The notes under the pieces: generated by a model
Told to the model about the DNA's origin: nothing
The model's database searches: none
Seen by the model: the letters and a program-made list of their open reading frames with translations, nothing else
Translations under genes and position numbers: made by a program
NCBI RefSeq assembly: GCF_014172405.1
Contig: NZ_WNXC01000009.1
Span: 1 to 64,000, forward strand
Direction: 5' to 3'
Source: Pedobacter gandavensis
GTDB taxonomy: Bacteria; Bacteroidota; Bacteroidia; Sphingobacteriales; Sphingobacteriaceae
DNA: 64,000 nucleotides
Shown: positions 1 to 8,279 of the stretch, piece after piece
How positions within the stretch are numbered: position 1 is the stretch's first letter
Layout of the letters: the number at the start of each line of letters is the position of its first letter

Positions 1-610
1 CTTTTGCGTTTCCGACGTATAGATTTCCATCATCTAGTTTGTTGTCCATCGGAATCCATTCAGTTCCATTGTAAACATATAAATGCTGATCTGTGGTATT
101 GTAATAAGTATCACCAGCAACAGCTGTTGTTGGTACTGTTGGCTGTTGAGGTGTTTTCGAAGTTTTAGAATCAACATAGGCTTTAGTGGCCGCATCTTGT
201 GCTAACCCTGGATCCGAAAGACCGGTTAGTTTAAAACCTCCCATTTCTACATCCTTTGCTGCTGCACCGAATCCACTTAATGGAACTGCAGTTTTAAGTG
301 TTGAAGTAGCAATGCCTTTTGCGTTTCCTAAATATAGATTTCCATCATCCAGTTTGTTGTCCATCGGAATCCATTCTGTTCCATTGTACACATATAAATG
401 CTGGTCTGTGGTATTGTAATAAGTATCTCCCGCAACTGCTGTTGTTGGTGCTGTTGGCTGTTGTGGAGTTTTAGAAGTTTTAGAATCTACATAGGCTTTA
501 GTGGCCGCATCTTGTGCTAACCCTGGATCAGCAAGACCAGTTAGTTTAAAACCACCCATTTCGATATCCTTAGCTGCATTTGCGAATCCACTTAATGGAA
601 TCGCAGTTTT
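1..610. repeat. Near-identical tandem repeat, period 315 bp
   Basis: Position 316 onward repeats position 1 onward with few mismatches (for example the segment around 20-60 against 335-375). Similarity runs to about position 610, after which the sequences diverge. The unit encodes 105 residues of the tail-fibre-like protein, so gain or loss of units would keep the frame. The first copy is cut by the window edge, so more copies may lie outside. Confidence 0.8.
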
Positions 611-2932
611 GGCGATTTCAGAAGCTTTACCATTGATATCACCAATAAAGAAGTTACCTAATGACAAGGCAGGAAGTCCAGTACCAGTAGTTTTTGAATC
701 TACGTATGCTTTTGTTGCCGCTTCTTGTGCATCTTCTGGATCGGCAAGGTTAATCAATTTAAAATTAGTCGTACCATCACCAAAGGAAACATCTTTTTTT
801 GGCGTAGCAAAATCGCTCAATGGAATAGCTGATTTCCTTACTGCTTCCGCTTTATTTACCCCATTACCTACCAAAATATGATCGGTAGCCAATACCATTG
901 TGGAAGGATTAGCTACTTTTGTATCCACATAGTTTTTTGTTGCTGCGTCCTGTGGTTGCTTCGGATCAGCCATAAAATTGATCTGAAACTGTGTAGTGGC
1001 ATCTCCCATTGCGATATGCTCTGCTGCCGGAGCGAAACCACTCAAAGGAATTTGTATTTTAGGAACTGCCGCTGCTTTCCCTTTATCATTTCCAACAAAC
1101 ATATTGTCCTCAGGAAGTGTCATTACTGTCACCGGCATTTTAAAAAGACCATCCACATATTTCTTTGTTGCCGCGTCAGTCTCTAACTTAGGATCGGAAA
1201 GGTTAGTCAGTAAAAACCCACCAAAAGAAACATTAGTTAAGGGGTCTGCGAATCCACTTAATGGAATTGTATTCTTTAATACATCAGCTGCTTTTCCATT
1301 GGCATCACCTACAAAAAAGTTGCCTGTGGTTAATGTTAAACTAGAAGGTCCTATCACCTTATCATCCACATATTTTTTAGTTGCTGCATCCAGATCAAGA
1401 TCTGGCGCCTTCAAGTTGCTAATTTTAAAACCAGCCATTGATAAGTCAGCAGTAGGTGCCCCAAATCCGGTGATCGAAATCCCGCCTTTTAGGATGGGAG
1501 TCGCCACATTCAGGTCGCCACCGATTAAGAAACTGCCTTTTGTCAGGAGAATTTTATTTGCGTTAATTGGCTTATCCACATAGCTTTTAGTGGCGGCGTC
1601 CTGTGGATCTGTAGGATCAGCCATATTGATAATTCTATATTTGGCTCCAACTCCTGTTACACCCATTTGGACATCCTCCATGGCTTTTCCAAACCCAGAG
1701 ATAGGAATTAAGCCTTTTGCAGTTGAAATAGCGACATTAGAAGTATTACCTACGAAAAAACTATTATTTTCCAGTGCCAAAGAAGCTGGATCTTTAAATA
1801 AATCATCGATATAACCTTTTGTTGCCGCATCAGTCGCTACTGAAGGACTTTTAAGGTTTTTGATGGCAAAAGAGGTTGATCCATTACCCATGCGAATATC
1901 TGCGTTTGGGAAACCAAAACCACTCAATGGAATATTGGTTTTGTCCAGTTTTTCATTGGTAATGGCCAATTTGTTAATGGTCAATTTACCTTCGCTGGTA
2001 ATGCCAGCATCTCCTGATAAAGGAACAGAAACCGCTTCACTCGAAGCATTCCCGACAAAAATATGTGCTTCTTCTAATAGATTATCCAAAGACACCCAAC
2101 TGGTTTTATTAAATACATAAAGTTTATGGTCGGCTTCGTTATAGAACAAGTCACCTTCTCTTACCTTTACGATCAAAGGATCAGGAGTAGATTTCCCTGT
2201 TGGGGTAGAGCCGTTCGTAGATATTTTAAACCATAGCGCCCCGTTATAGATATAGGTATTGTTATCATCTTTATTGAAAAACATTTCCCCTGCTTTCGCC
2301 GGATTTGGGAACTCAGATTTAGTTCCGCTGGCAATGACCCCTCCTCCTAAAGGTATCCAACCTTTTTCTGTAAAAGCGTAAAGTTTTTTGTCTGTTACAT
2401 TGTAAAAAATATCACCGAATTTGGCGTCTTTAGGGATCTCAGCCTCGGTGCCTGATTTGAAAGCTCGAATATCTCTATCTATATCCTGAATTGCAGAGTT
2501 TTGGATAGCCATCTGTAGGGTCGCATTCACATAATCCTGATCTAAAAAGCCTAATGCATAACCCTTGGACGTTGGACGAATCAAGACTCCATAACTATAA
2601 ATCGTAGGGTAAATCAAGTAATCCGCTGATGCTCCGCGCAAATAAGTAACATCAGCAGTAATCTGACTACCTTTTAAACTAGTAATTTTATCAATTCTAA
2701 AAGTCAACCCCAAATTATCAACAATGACATCTCCAATTAAAATATCTGATGCAGAGTAAGTATAACTTAAATCCGTAAATTTCCCTTCTATAGAAAAATC
2801 AGAAGTTGAAGTTGAAACAACATCCGACGCTCCGCTCAAATAAAACCTTCCAGCAAACGGTGTTTGTGCATGACAAATTAGAGTCAAAAAAACCAAGCTC
2901 AAGGCAATAAAAAAGCACTTACTTATTCTCAT
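1..2932 (-). CDS. Giant secreted tail-fibre-like repeat protein (3' end beyond window)
   Basis: The reading frame is open from an ATG at 2932 to the window edge, about 977 codons with no stop seen. The start MRISKCFFIALSLVFLTLICHAQ is a Sec signal peptide with a probable cleavage after HAQ. The body holds at least eight copies of a unit of the form IPLSGFG-(x)n-MGGFKLTNL-DP-(x)n-QDAATKKYVD, separated by modules such as GDTYYNTTDQHLYVYNG and WIPMDNKLDDGNLYVGN. The DAATKKYVD box is typical of phage tail fibres and related trimeric beta-solenoid stalks. The last two units are near-identical at DNA level with a 315-bp period. It lies 28 nt downstream of the 1514-residue gene and should be co-transcribed with it. 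A role as an exported surface stalk or adhesin is inferred; the C-terminus, which would show the anchoring mode, is not in the window. No phage gene is nearby. Confidence 0.85.
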   Translation of the reverse strand, partial: MRISKCFFIALSLVFLTLICHAQTPFAGRFYLSGASDVVSTSTSDFSIEGKFTDLSYTYSASDILIGDVIVDNLGLTFRIDKITSLKGSQITADVTYLRGASADYLIYPTIYSYGVLIRPTSKGYALGFLDQDYVNATLQMAIQNSAIQDIDRDIRAFKSGTEAEIPKDAKFGDIFYNVTDKKLYAFTEKGWIPLGGGVIASGTKSEFPNPAKAGEMFFNKDDNNTYIYNGALWFKISTNGSTPTGKSTPDPLIVKVREGDLFYNEADHKLYVFNKTSWVSLDNLLEEAHIFVGNASSEAVSVPLSGDAGITSEGKLTINKLAITNEKLDKTNIPLSGFGFPNADIRMGNGSTSFAIKNLKSPSVATDAATKGYIDDLFKDPASLALENNSFFVGNTSNVAISTAKGLIPISGFGKAMEDVQMGVTGVGAKYRIINMADPTDPQDAATKSYVDKPINANKILLTKGSFLIGGDLNVATPILKGGISITGFGAPTADLSMAGFKISNLKAPDLDLDAATKKYVDDKVIGPSSLTLTTGNFFVGDANGKAADVLKNTIPLSGFADPLTNVSFGGFLLTNLSDPKLETDAATKKYVDGLFKMPVTVMTLPEDNMFVGNDKGKAAAVPKIQIPLSGFAPAAEHIAMGDATTQFQINFMADPKQPQDAATKNYVDTKVANPSTMVLATDHILVGNGVNKAEAVRKSAIPLSDFATPKKDVSFGDGTTNFKLINLADPEDAQEAATKAYVDSKTTGTGLPALSLGNFFIGDINGKASEIAKTAIPLSGFANAAKDIEMGGFKLTGLADPGLAQDAATKAYVDSKTSKTPQQPTAPTTAVAGDTYYNTTDQHLYVYNGTEWIPMDNKLDDGNLYLGNAKGIATSTLKTAVPLSGFGAAAKDVEMGGFKLTGLSDPGLAQDAATKAYVDSKTSKTPQQPTVPTTAVAGDTYYNTTDQHLYVYNGTEWIPMDNKLDDGNLYVGNAK

Positions 2933-2960
2933 AATCAATCCGATAACCATATGAATTCAA

Positions 2961-5900
2961 TTAAAAACCAAGTACAACCGTGTAAATTTTGAATGTATCA
3001 CCCTGGTATTTAAGACTTAAAACCCCACCCCCTACTGATTCAAGTGTAAATTGAACTCTACTCACATTGGGTTTTGCACTAAAAGGAAAATCCCCTGATG
3101 TTCTATCAAATGTAGTCTGAGATGTAGGAGCCCAGATATCATTTATTGAGTTATTGACCTTACCACTTAAATCTTTAATATCAAATACGACTGTAGGTGG
3201 CGGATCTGAAGGGTTTTTTCCTAATAAGACATTGTCAATATTAAAACGAATGGTTTGCAAAATCACCCCGTCCGGAATAGTAACGGTAAATAAATTTTTT
3301 ACCCCCGATATTGGCCCGTCTTTTTGTGTTACTGTAACCTCTGATGTACCAACGGATTTTACCATTACATAGGGAGCACCTTGTGGAAAGTATATTTTAG
3401 GCATTGTACCTCCACCACCAGTACCACCACCAGCGGCGGGAGTAGCCCATGTCGCGCCCGTTCCTGCTGCATTCACTGTAAGAACTTTATCTTTATCAGC
3501 ATTGGTAATTGCAGGATAAGTATTCAGTTTCGTTTTATCAGTAGCAAGCATCAGAGATGAGGCAGATATTGATCCCACAGGAATTTTTGCAGCGGCACCT
3601 GTTGAACTGCTTATTGTTCCGAAAGAAGCGTCACTGGTAAAGCCAAGATCTGTTTTAGTAGCAATCACACCTGCCGCATCAACAGTAACTCCGGCACCTG
3701 CTTTAACCCCACCTAGAACTGAGGTAGTAGCTACTGGCAGAGTATAAGCTGCACCACCACCTGAACCATCTGCCGCAGCAGTGATTCTACCTTGTGCATC
3801 TACTGTAATATTTGCTGCAGTATAATTTCCGGCAGCAACACCTGAGTTTGGTAATGAAATCGTTGGATTACCATTTACACCATCACCATTCGCTACGGTT
3901 AAACCATTACCTGTAATCGTTCGCGTAGTTGCTGCACCAGCTGCTGTTTTCACCAAAATCCCATTACCAGCTACACCTGCCAGAGCAGTAAGATTTTGAT
4001 CTTTATCTTGTTTTAAAGGATCTGGAGTTACAGGAAGCGTAATATCTGCTGAGCCATCGAATAAAACGGTATTAATCCTTCTTCCCGGGCTCAATTTTGT
4101 TGCGGTAGCTGCAGTAGTTGCTGTTGTTGCATTTCCGGTTACATTTCCAGTTAAATTCCCGGAGAAGTTACCTGAAGCATCTCTTTTTACCAATGTATTT
4201 GCAACACTACCACTACTTGCATTAGTTACAGTAGTAACTGTCGAAGCGATATTTCCTGCTGTTGCGCCACCAACTGTCACTACGGTTGGCAAATCAGCTG
4301 AACCACCTAAGTCACCAGCCAATTTAATTAACCCTTGTTTAGTTGCTGTTGCTGCAGGAGCACCTGAACTTACTACACCGTCTACATAGTCTTTTACCGC
4401 TTTTACTGATGGGTATTTAACGATTGAGGTTCCATCCGTACTGAAATTATTACTTCTATTCGAGATATCTTCTTTTCCTGCTAAAGCTGCAGCAGTCAAT
4501 GTACTAATTGGTTTACCGGCATCGCTGGTATTGTCTACATTAGACAATAACACATCCGCTTTGGTTATTGTAACCACTCCCGTTTGTCCGTTTACCGATT
4601 GTACCGGAGCAGTAGAAGGTGTCAAAATTTCCACCCAGTTACCAAGTACCGAAGCTGGTGTTGTTCTTAACACATAACTCTTACTTTGATCTGTTCTGAT
4701 CACGGTACTACCTACAACAGCGCTACTCAATGCCAACATTTTTGCTTGTGTATCCACTACGTCAACTGAGCTAAAAGACATCGCAGGAATCTGACTGCTT
4801 GGAATTTTACCTGTTCCATCTAATGTCGCCACTCCGTTTGCTGTTGCTTTTTCAGTGAGGTTTATTTTTTTAGCTAGTTCGTCTTTCGTCGCTTGAGTTA
4901 ATGGTTTATTGAGATCACTTGTATTGTCTACATTACCTAGCCCTAAAGCAATCTTCGCATCTGCTACAGTACTTGCTCCAGTACCACCATTAGCGACACC
5001 AACCACACCTGTTACATTAGATGCTTTTCCAGAAATATCACCTGTTACCTTAGATCCGCTTACCGAAACAATTTTAGGATCTGTAACGTTTGCATCTTTA
5101 ATTTTCGCAGTAACAATCGCATTGTTTACAATTGTCGGACTAGTAGCTGTACCGGTTAAATCACCTGCAAGCTGAATTTTACCTAGAACGGTAGTTGAAG
5201 CATCAGGAACTCCACCTGCTCCAATTACAGCATCTGCTACTTTATCATCCACATATTTCTTAGTCGCTTTTACAGTAGGGTATTTTTCATCAGAAAGCTG
5301 ATCCGCTAATACATCTGTACTTTTATTTGCTTTATCTTCTTTTAATGACAGTGCTGCTGCCGTCGCCGTGCTTACCGGCTTATCAGCATCACTGGTATTG
5401 GTTACCTTATCCAGGTCAAGGTTTTTCTTAGCGCCATCTGGTGTATTTGCACCCGTACCGCCATTTACAACACCAACAATTCCGGTCACATTTCCTGCAC
5501 TCCCAGTGATATTCCCAGTTACTTTAGAACCGCTCACACTGGCAATTTTATCATCCAATACTGCACCATCTTTGATCTTCGAAGAGGTGATGGCATTATC
5601 AGCTACGCGAGGTAAATCTGCAGTACCTGTTAAATCACCTGCCAGTTTAACTTTACCTTTAGCAGTAGTAGTCGCATCTGGGTTATCTGCTGAAATCACA
5701 CCTCCATTTAGTGTAAGTCCGGGGCCCATAGTAATTACTTCCGGGCTACCTACACCAGCTGATGTTCTACCTAATAATGAATTGCTGGCCATGTCTGCCA
5801 TCTTAGCAAGGCTTACTGCCTTATCTGCTAAACCTAAATTGGTGGCGTTACCATCACCGGTTAAGGTCGCATCATGTTTCACCGCAGTTAAACCACCTCC

Positions 5901-7505
5901 AGCAGAGGTGCTGATTTTTGCCTGTAATTCTTCCAATGCAGACTGGACATTACTAGCGGATAAACCACCATTCGGTGTTACAGGCACATTGATTGCGCTT
6001 TGATCACCAGAATTAATGTTCGTTGTATTTTTTATGACGTTTAACTGTGCATCAGTTACATATTTTCTATCTACAGATTCCTTAATGTCTGCGGTACTTG
6101 CATCTTCTCCTTTAGTAACAAGGCCTTTAGCATCATAAGTAATCTTTGTTTTGGTATCTCCTGTGATGGGCGTATTGCCAAAAAGAATTCCATCTAAACC
6201 TAAGTTTTTAATCGCACCAGCAACAGTAGTTGCACCGGTTCCACCATTGGCAATACCAACAACACCAATTACATTAGTTGCGTTACCATTCAGGTTACCA
6301 GTAATGACACCATTAATGATTGGATCTTTTAAAGTTGGACCATCGCTTAACACCACAGTTCCACCTGCACCAGTGGTTGTTGCTGCTGCAATTGCGCCAT
6401 TCTCCCCTTTTAATACAGGAGCAGCAATAGAAGTTCCTAAAGTAATAGATGGAGAGATCGAAGGGTTTGTTACTGAACCTGTTAAACCGTTTGCAGAAAC
6501 TACAGCTACAGATTTCACAGTACCAGTTCCTCCTGAACCACCTGTACCACCTCCACTGCCTACTAATCCACTTAAGTCAACCTTACTTTGTCTGGGGCCG
6601 GAAATAGAAAGCACCGTTCCTTCCAGACTTAAACTTTGATTTAAATCGGATAAACTCACGGTGTTACTGCCCTTAATAGACAGGTTATACATATTATCAA
6701 AGCTCAATACAGGTAAAATCCCTCCCGCCGTTAATTTATCATCTACATATTTTTTGGTTGCAGCATCCTGATTATTGGTTGGATCTAACAGGTTTGTCAA
6801 TTTGAAACCACCCATAGAAATATTTTTCGCAGCAGCGCCGAATCCACTTAAAGGAATGTTCTTTTTATCCAAATCAATATTCGAAATAGAGCCATCCGCA
6901 ATCTTTGCAGAAGTAACTGCATTATCAGCCAAGTCAAGTTTAAGATCAGTTAACACCGCTCCTGTTCCGTTGGCAATATCAATTGTACCAGTCGAGGTTA
7001 CGTTTTTCCCCGTACCCGGCAAAGAATTCCCCGGATCACCTTTGTCTCCTTTTGGACCAACTAACAAAATTCCATTATTAGGCCAGCTACCTGAAGTTTT
7101 TGGTCCGTACAGGCTGTTATTACCCAAATGCAGGTAAAAATCACCATTTGTACCAATAGTTGGCGAAGGCGCAGTCGTACCACTTAGAATGGTGTTTCCA
7201 CTTGTGCCTGTCCCACCAGAACCTAATTCTGAGCTATTTACCAAACGTTGCCATTGCCCGTTATTGAAATAATAGAAACCAGGAAGATTATTTGTTTGGT
7301 AAATCAACAAACCATTGGCAGGGTTATTGATCCCTTCACGTTGAACAAGGGATAGTCTTGGAATAAGTAGACCTTTTGAAGTTGAAAGTACTTCTAGTTG
7401 CGCACTGGCATCTGGGGCATTAGTGCCTATTCCTACTTGAGCTTTTGCACCAAATGCAAATAGCAACCCAATAAGCATGGAGTATTGCTTAACTGTTTTA
7501 TTCAT
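2961..7505 (-). CDS. Giant secreted tail-fibre-like repeat protein, 1514 aa
   Basis: The signal peptide MNKTVKQYSMLIGLLFAFGAKAQ is followed by VGIGTNAPDASAQLEV, a common start of Bacteroidota secreted repeat proteins. A short collagen-like stretch GPKGDKGDPG lies near residue 150, then one PLSGFG-DAATKKYVDD unit. The long middle part has NGGTGA(T/N), ITSSKIKDG, VSGSKVTG and NVDNTSD motifs in two or more modules of about 160 residues, the kind found in phage tail fibres and side-tail proteins. The C-terminal roughly 150 residues are not repetitive and may form a globular tip. The protein is rich in G, T, A, N and V, and has almost no cysteine. It is the first gene of a two-gene unit with the similar gene ending at the window edge. 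An extracellular fibrous stalk is inferred; no enzyme motif is seen. Confidence 0.9.
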   Translation of the reverse strand: MNKTVKQYSMLIGLLFAFGAKAQVGIGTNAPDASAQLEVLSTSKGLLIPRLSLVQREGINNPANGLLIYQTNNLPGFYYFNNGQWQRLVNSSELGSGGTGTSGNTILSGTTAPSPTIGTNGDFYLHLGNNSLYGPKTSGSWPNNGILLVGPKGDKGDPGNSLPGTGKNVTSTGTIDIANGTGAVLTDLKLDLADNAVTSAKIADGSISNIDLDKKNIPLSGFGAAAKNISMGGFKLTNLLDPTNNQDAATKKYVDDKLTAGGILPVLSFDNMYNLSIKGSNTVSLSDLNQSLSLEGTVLSISGPRQSKVDLSGLVGSGGGTGGSGGTGTVKSVAVVSANGLTGSVTNPSISPSITLGTSIAAPVLKGENGAIAAATTTGAGGTVVLSDGPTLKDPIINGVITGNLNGNATNVIGVVGIANGGTGATTVAGAIKNLGLDGILFGNTPITGDTKTKITYDAKGLVTKGEDASTADIKESVDRKYVTDAQLNVIKNTTNINSGDQSAINVPVTPNGGLSASNVQSALEELQAKISTSAGGGLTAVKHDATLTGDGNATNLGLADKAVSLAKMADMASNSLLGRTSAGVGSPEVITMGPGLTLNGGVISADNPDATTTAKGKVKLAGDLTGTADLPRVADNAITSSKIKDGAVLDDKIASVSGSKVTGNITGSAGNVTGIVGVVNGGTGANTPDGAKKNLDLDKVTNTSDADKPVSTATAAALSLKEDKANKSTDVLADQLSDEKYPTVKATKKYVDDKVADAVIGAGGVPDASTTVLGKIQLAGDLTGTATSPTIVNNAIVTAKIKDANVTDPKIVSVSGSKVTGDISGKASNVTGVVGVANGGTGASTVADAKIALGLGNVDNTSDLNKPLTQATKDELAKKINLTEKATANGVATLDGTGKIPSSQIPAMSFSSVDVVDTQAKMLALSSAVVGSTVIRTDQSKSYVLRTTPASVLGNWVEILTPSTAPVQSVNGQTGVVTITKADVLLSNVDNTSDAGKPISTLTAAALAGKEDISNRSNNFSTDGTSIVKYPSVKAVKDYVDGVVSSGAPAATATKQGLIKLAGDLGGSADLPTVVTVGGATAGNIASTVTTVTNASSGSVANTLVKRDASGNFSGNLTGNVTGNATTATTAATATKLSPGRRINTVLFDGSADITLPVTPDPLKQDKDQNLTALAGVAGNGILVKTAAGAATTRTITGNGLTVANGDGVNGNPTISLPNSGVAAGNYTAANITVDAQGRITAAADGSGGGAAYTLPVATTSVLGGVKAGAGVTVDAAGVIATKTDLGFTSDASFGTISSSTGAAAKIPVGSISASSLMLATDKTKLNTYPAITNADKDKVLTVNAAGTGATWATPAAGGGTGGGGTMPKIYFPQGAPYVMVKSVGTSEVTVTQKDGPISGVKNLFTVTIPDGVILQTIRFNIDNVLLGKNPSDPPPTVVFDIKDLSGKVNNSINDIWAPTSQTTFDRTSGDFPFSAKPNVSRVQFTLESVGGGVLSLKYQGDTFKIYTVVLGF

Positions 7506-7804
7506 GAGATTACGGTATCGTTAAAATAGATCGTGATATAATAGGGTTTTAACCCCGGTCGGACCTCGCTATAGGCCCAGGCATTCAGTCATTCTTTTCT
7601 TCGTAAGATATCCTTAAGGGTAACCAAAAATAACCAGCCAATAATGTGGCATGGTATCCTCTGGACTATAGTCTTTTTTATAGCACCGCGGTTCTCTTTT
7701 CTTTACTGGAAACATATCGAATAGGACAAGATTGAACAATAAGGCATTTGCTTTTTTGTACATATTGGAATGTCAATAGGTTACAAAAAAAATCAGTTTG
7801 GGAG

Positions 7805-7812
7805 CAAAGCTA
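7805..7812 (-). promoter_or_regulatory. Putative -7 box TAGCTTTG for the giant repeat operon
   Basis: It matches the Bacteroidota primary-sigma -7 consensus TAnnTTTG on the minus strand. A clear -33 TTTG is not seen at the expected distance. Transcription would begin near 7798, about 290 nt before the ATG at 7505. Confidence 0.4.
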
Positions 7813-8000
7813 ATATAGATAAATGGAATATTATTGTAACTATAGTAAAATAATTGATGTAAACTGCAATAAAATCACATAAACAACTGTATATCAGTCT
7901 TTTTTGATTTTACCTATTTATGGGTATTGCAAAATTAAATGAACTAAAAAGAACAAAAGTCTAAATTGATGGATTAATCTCTTGACTTTTGCTTATAAAT

Positions 8001-8021
8001 CGCCCTGCAAAATGCAGGGCG
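8001..8021. terminator. Hairpin with 9-bp stem, possible terminator
   Basis: CGCCCTGCA at 8001-8009 pairs perfectly with TGCAGGGCG at 8013-8021 across an AAA loop. It lies about 260 nt beyond the stop of the GH36-like gene. There is no long T run on either side, so the terminator call is tentative. Confidence 0.35.
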
Positions 8022-8279
8022 ATGTGTCAATAGGAAATTGACAAAGGAGGGTGTTTAATTATAGTTTATCTTTTTTAATCAAAAGACTTTCATATCATGA
8101 GCAAAAACATGAGATTTAGATTTTTTCTCAACTTTAAAATTGCTTTTATATTGCCATAAATATCTTGTATCGAAATCACCAAAAATGCACAACGTAAGAA
8201 AACTAACATTAGTATTCCAATTGATATTTAGTGCTTTATCATAATAAAAGCATATCCCCTTTTCCGGATACGGCTAGAT

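Larger units (their letters stand above)
7506..8279. other. 774-bp intergenic region: long structured leader plus gene-free spacer
   Basis: No convincing ORF is seen. On the minus strand a TAGCTTTG box at 7805-7812 would start a leader of about 290 nt for the giant repeat gene. Near the gene this leader has a GGGCC/GGTCC stem with an eight-base loop (about 7564-7581) and a GGGTT/AACCC stem. The palindrome GACTATAGTC sits at 7664-7673. I do not recognise a known riboswitch. The remaining part up to 8279 is AT-rich and holds one hairpin at 8001-8021. Confidence 0.5.

Noticed and set aside
186..2120. Series of plus-strand ORFs inside the first repeat protein
   Set aside because: They are antisense shadows, all in one frame, of a continuous minus-strand gene with a signal peptide and regular repeats; they lack starts, domains and sensible composition.
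7025..7065. Collagen-like protein
   Set aside because: Only three or four G-x-y triplets (GPKGDKGDPG) are present in a 1514-residue protein, too few for a collagen domain.
1..7505. Prophage or phage-tail island
   Set aside because: The tail-fibre motifs are in Sec-exported proteins and no terminase, capsid, portal, baseplate, lysis or integrase gene is seen.
1..7505. CRISPR array
   Set aside because: Repeats are long (315 bp or protein-level), coding and variable; there are no short direct repeats with unique spacers.
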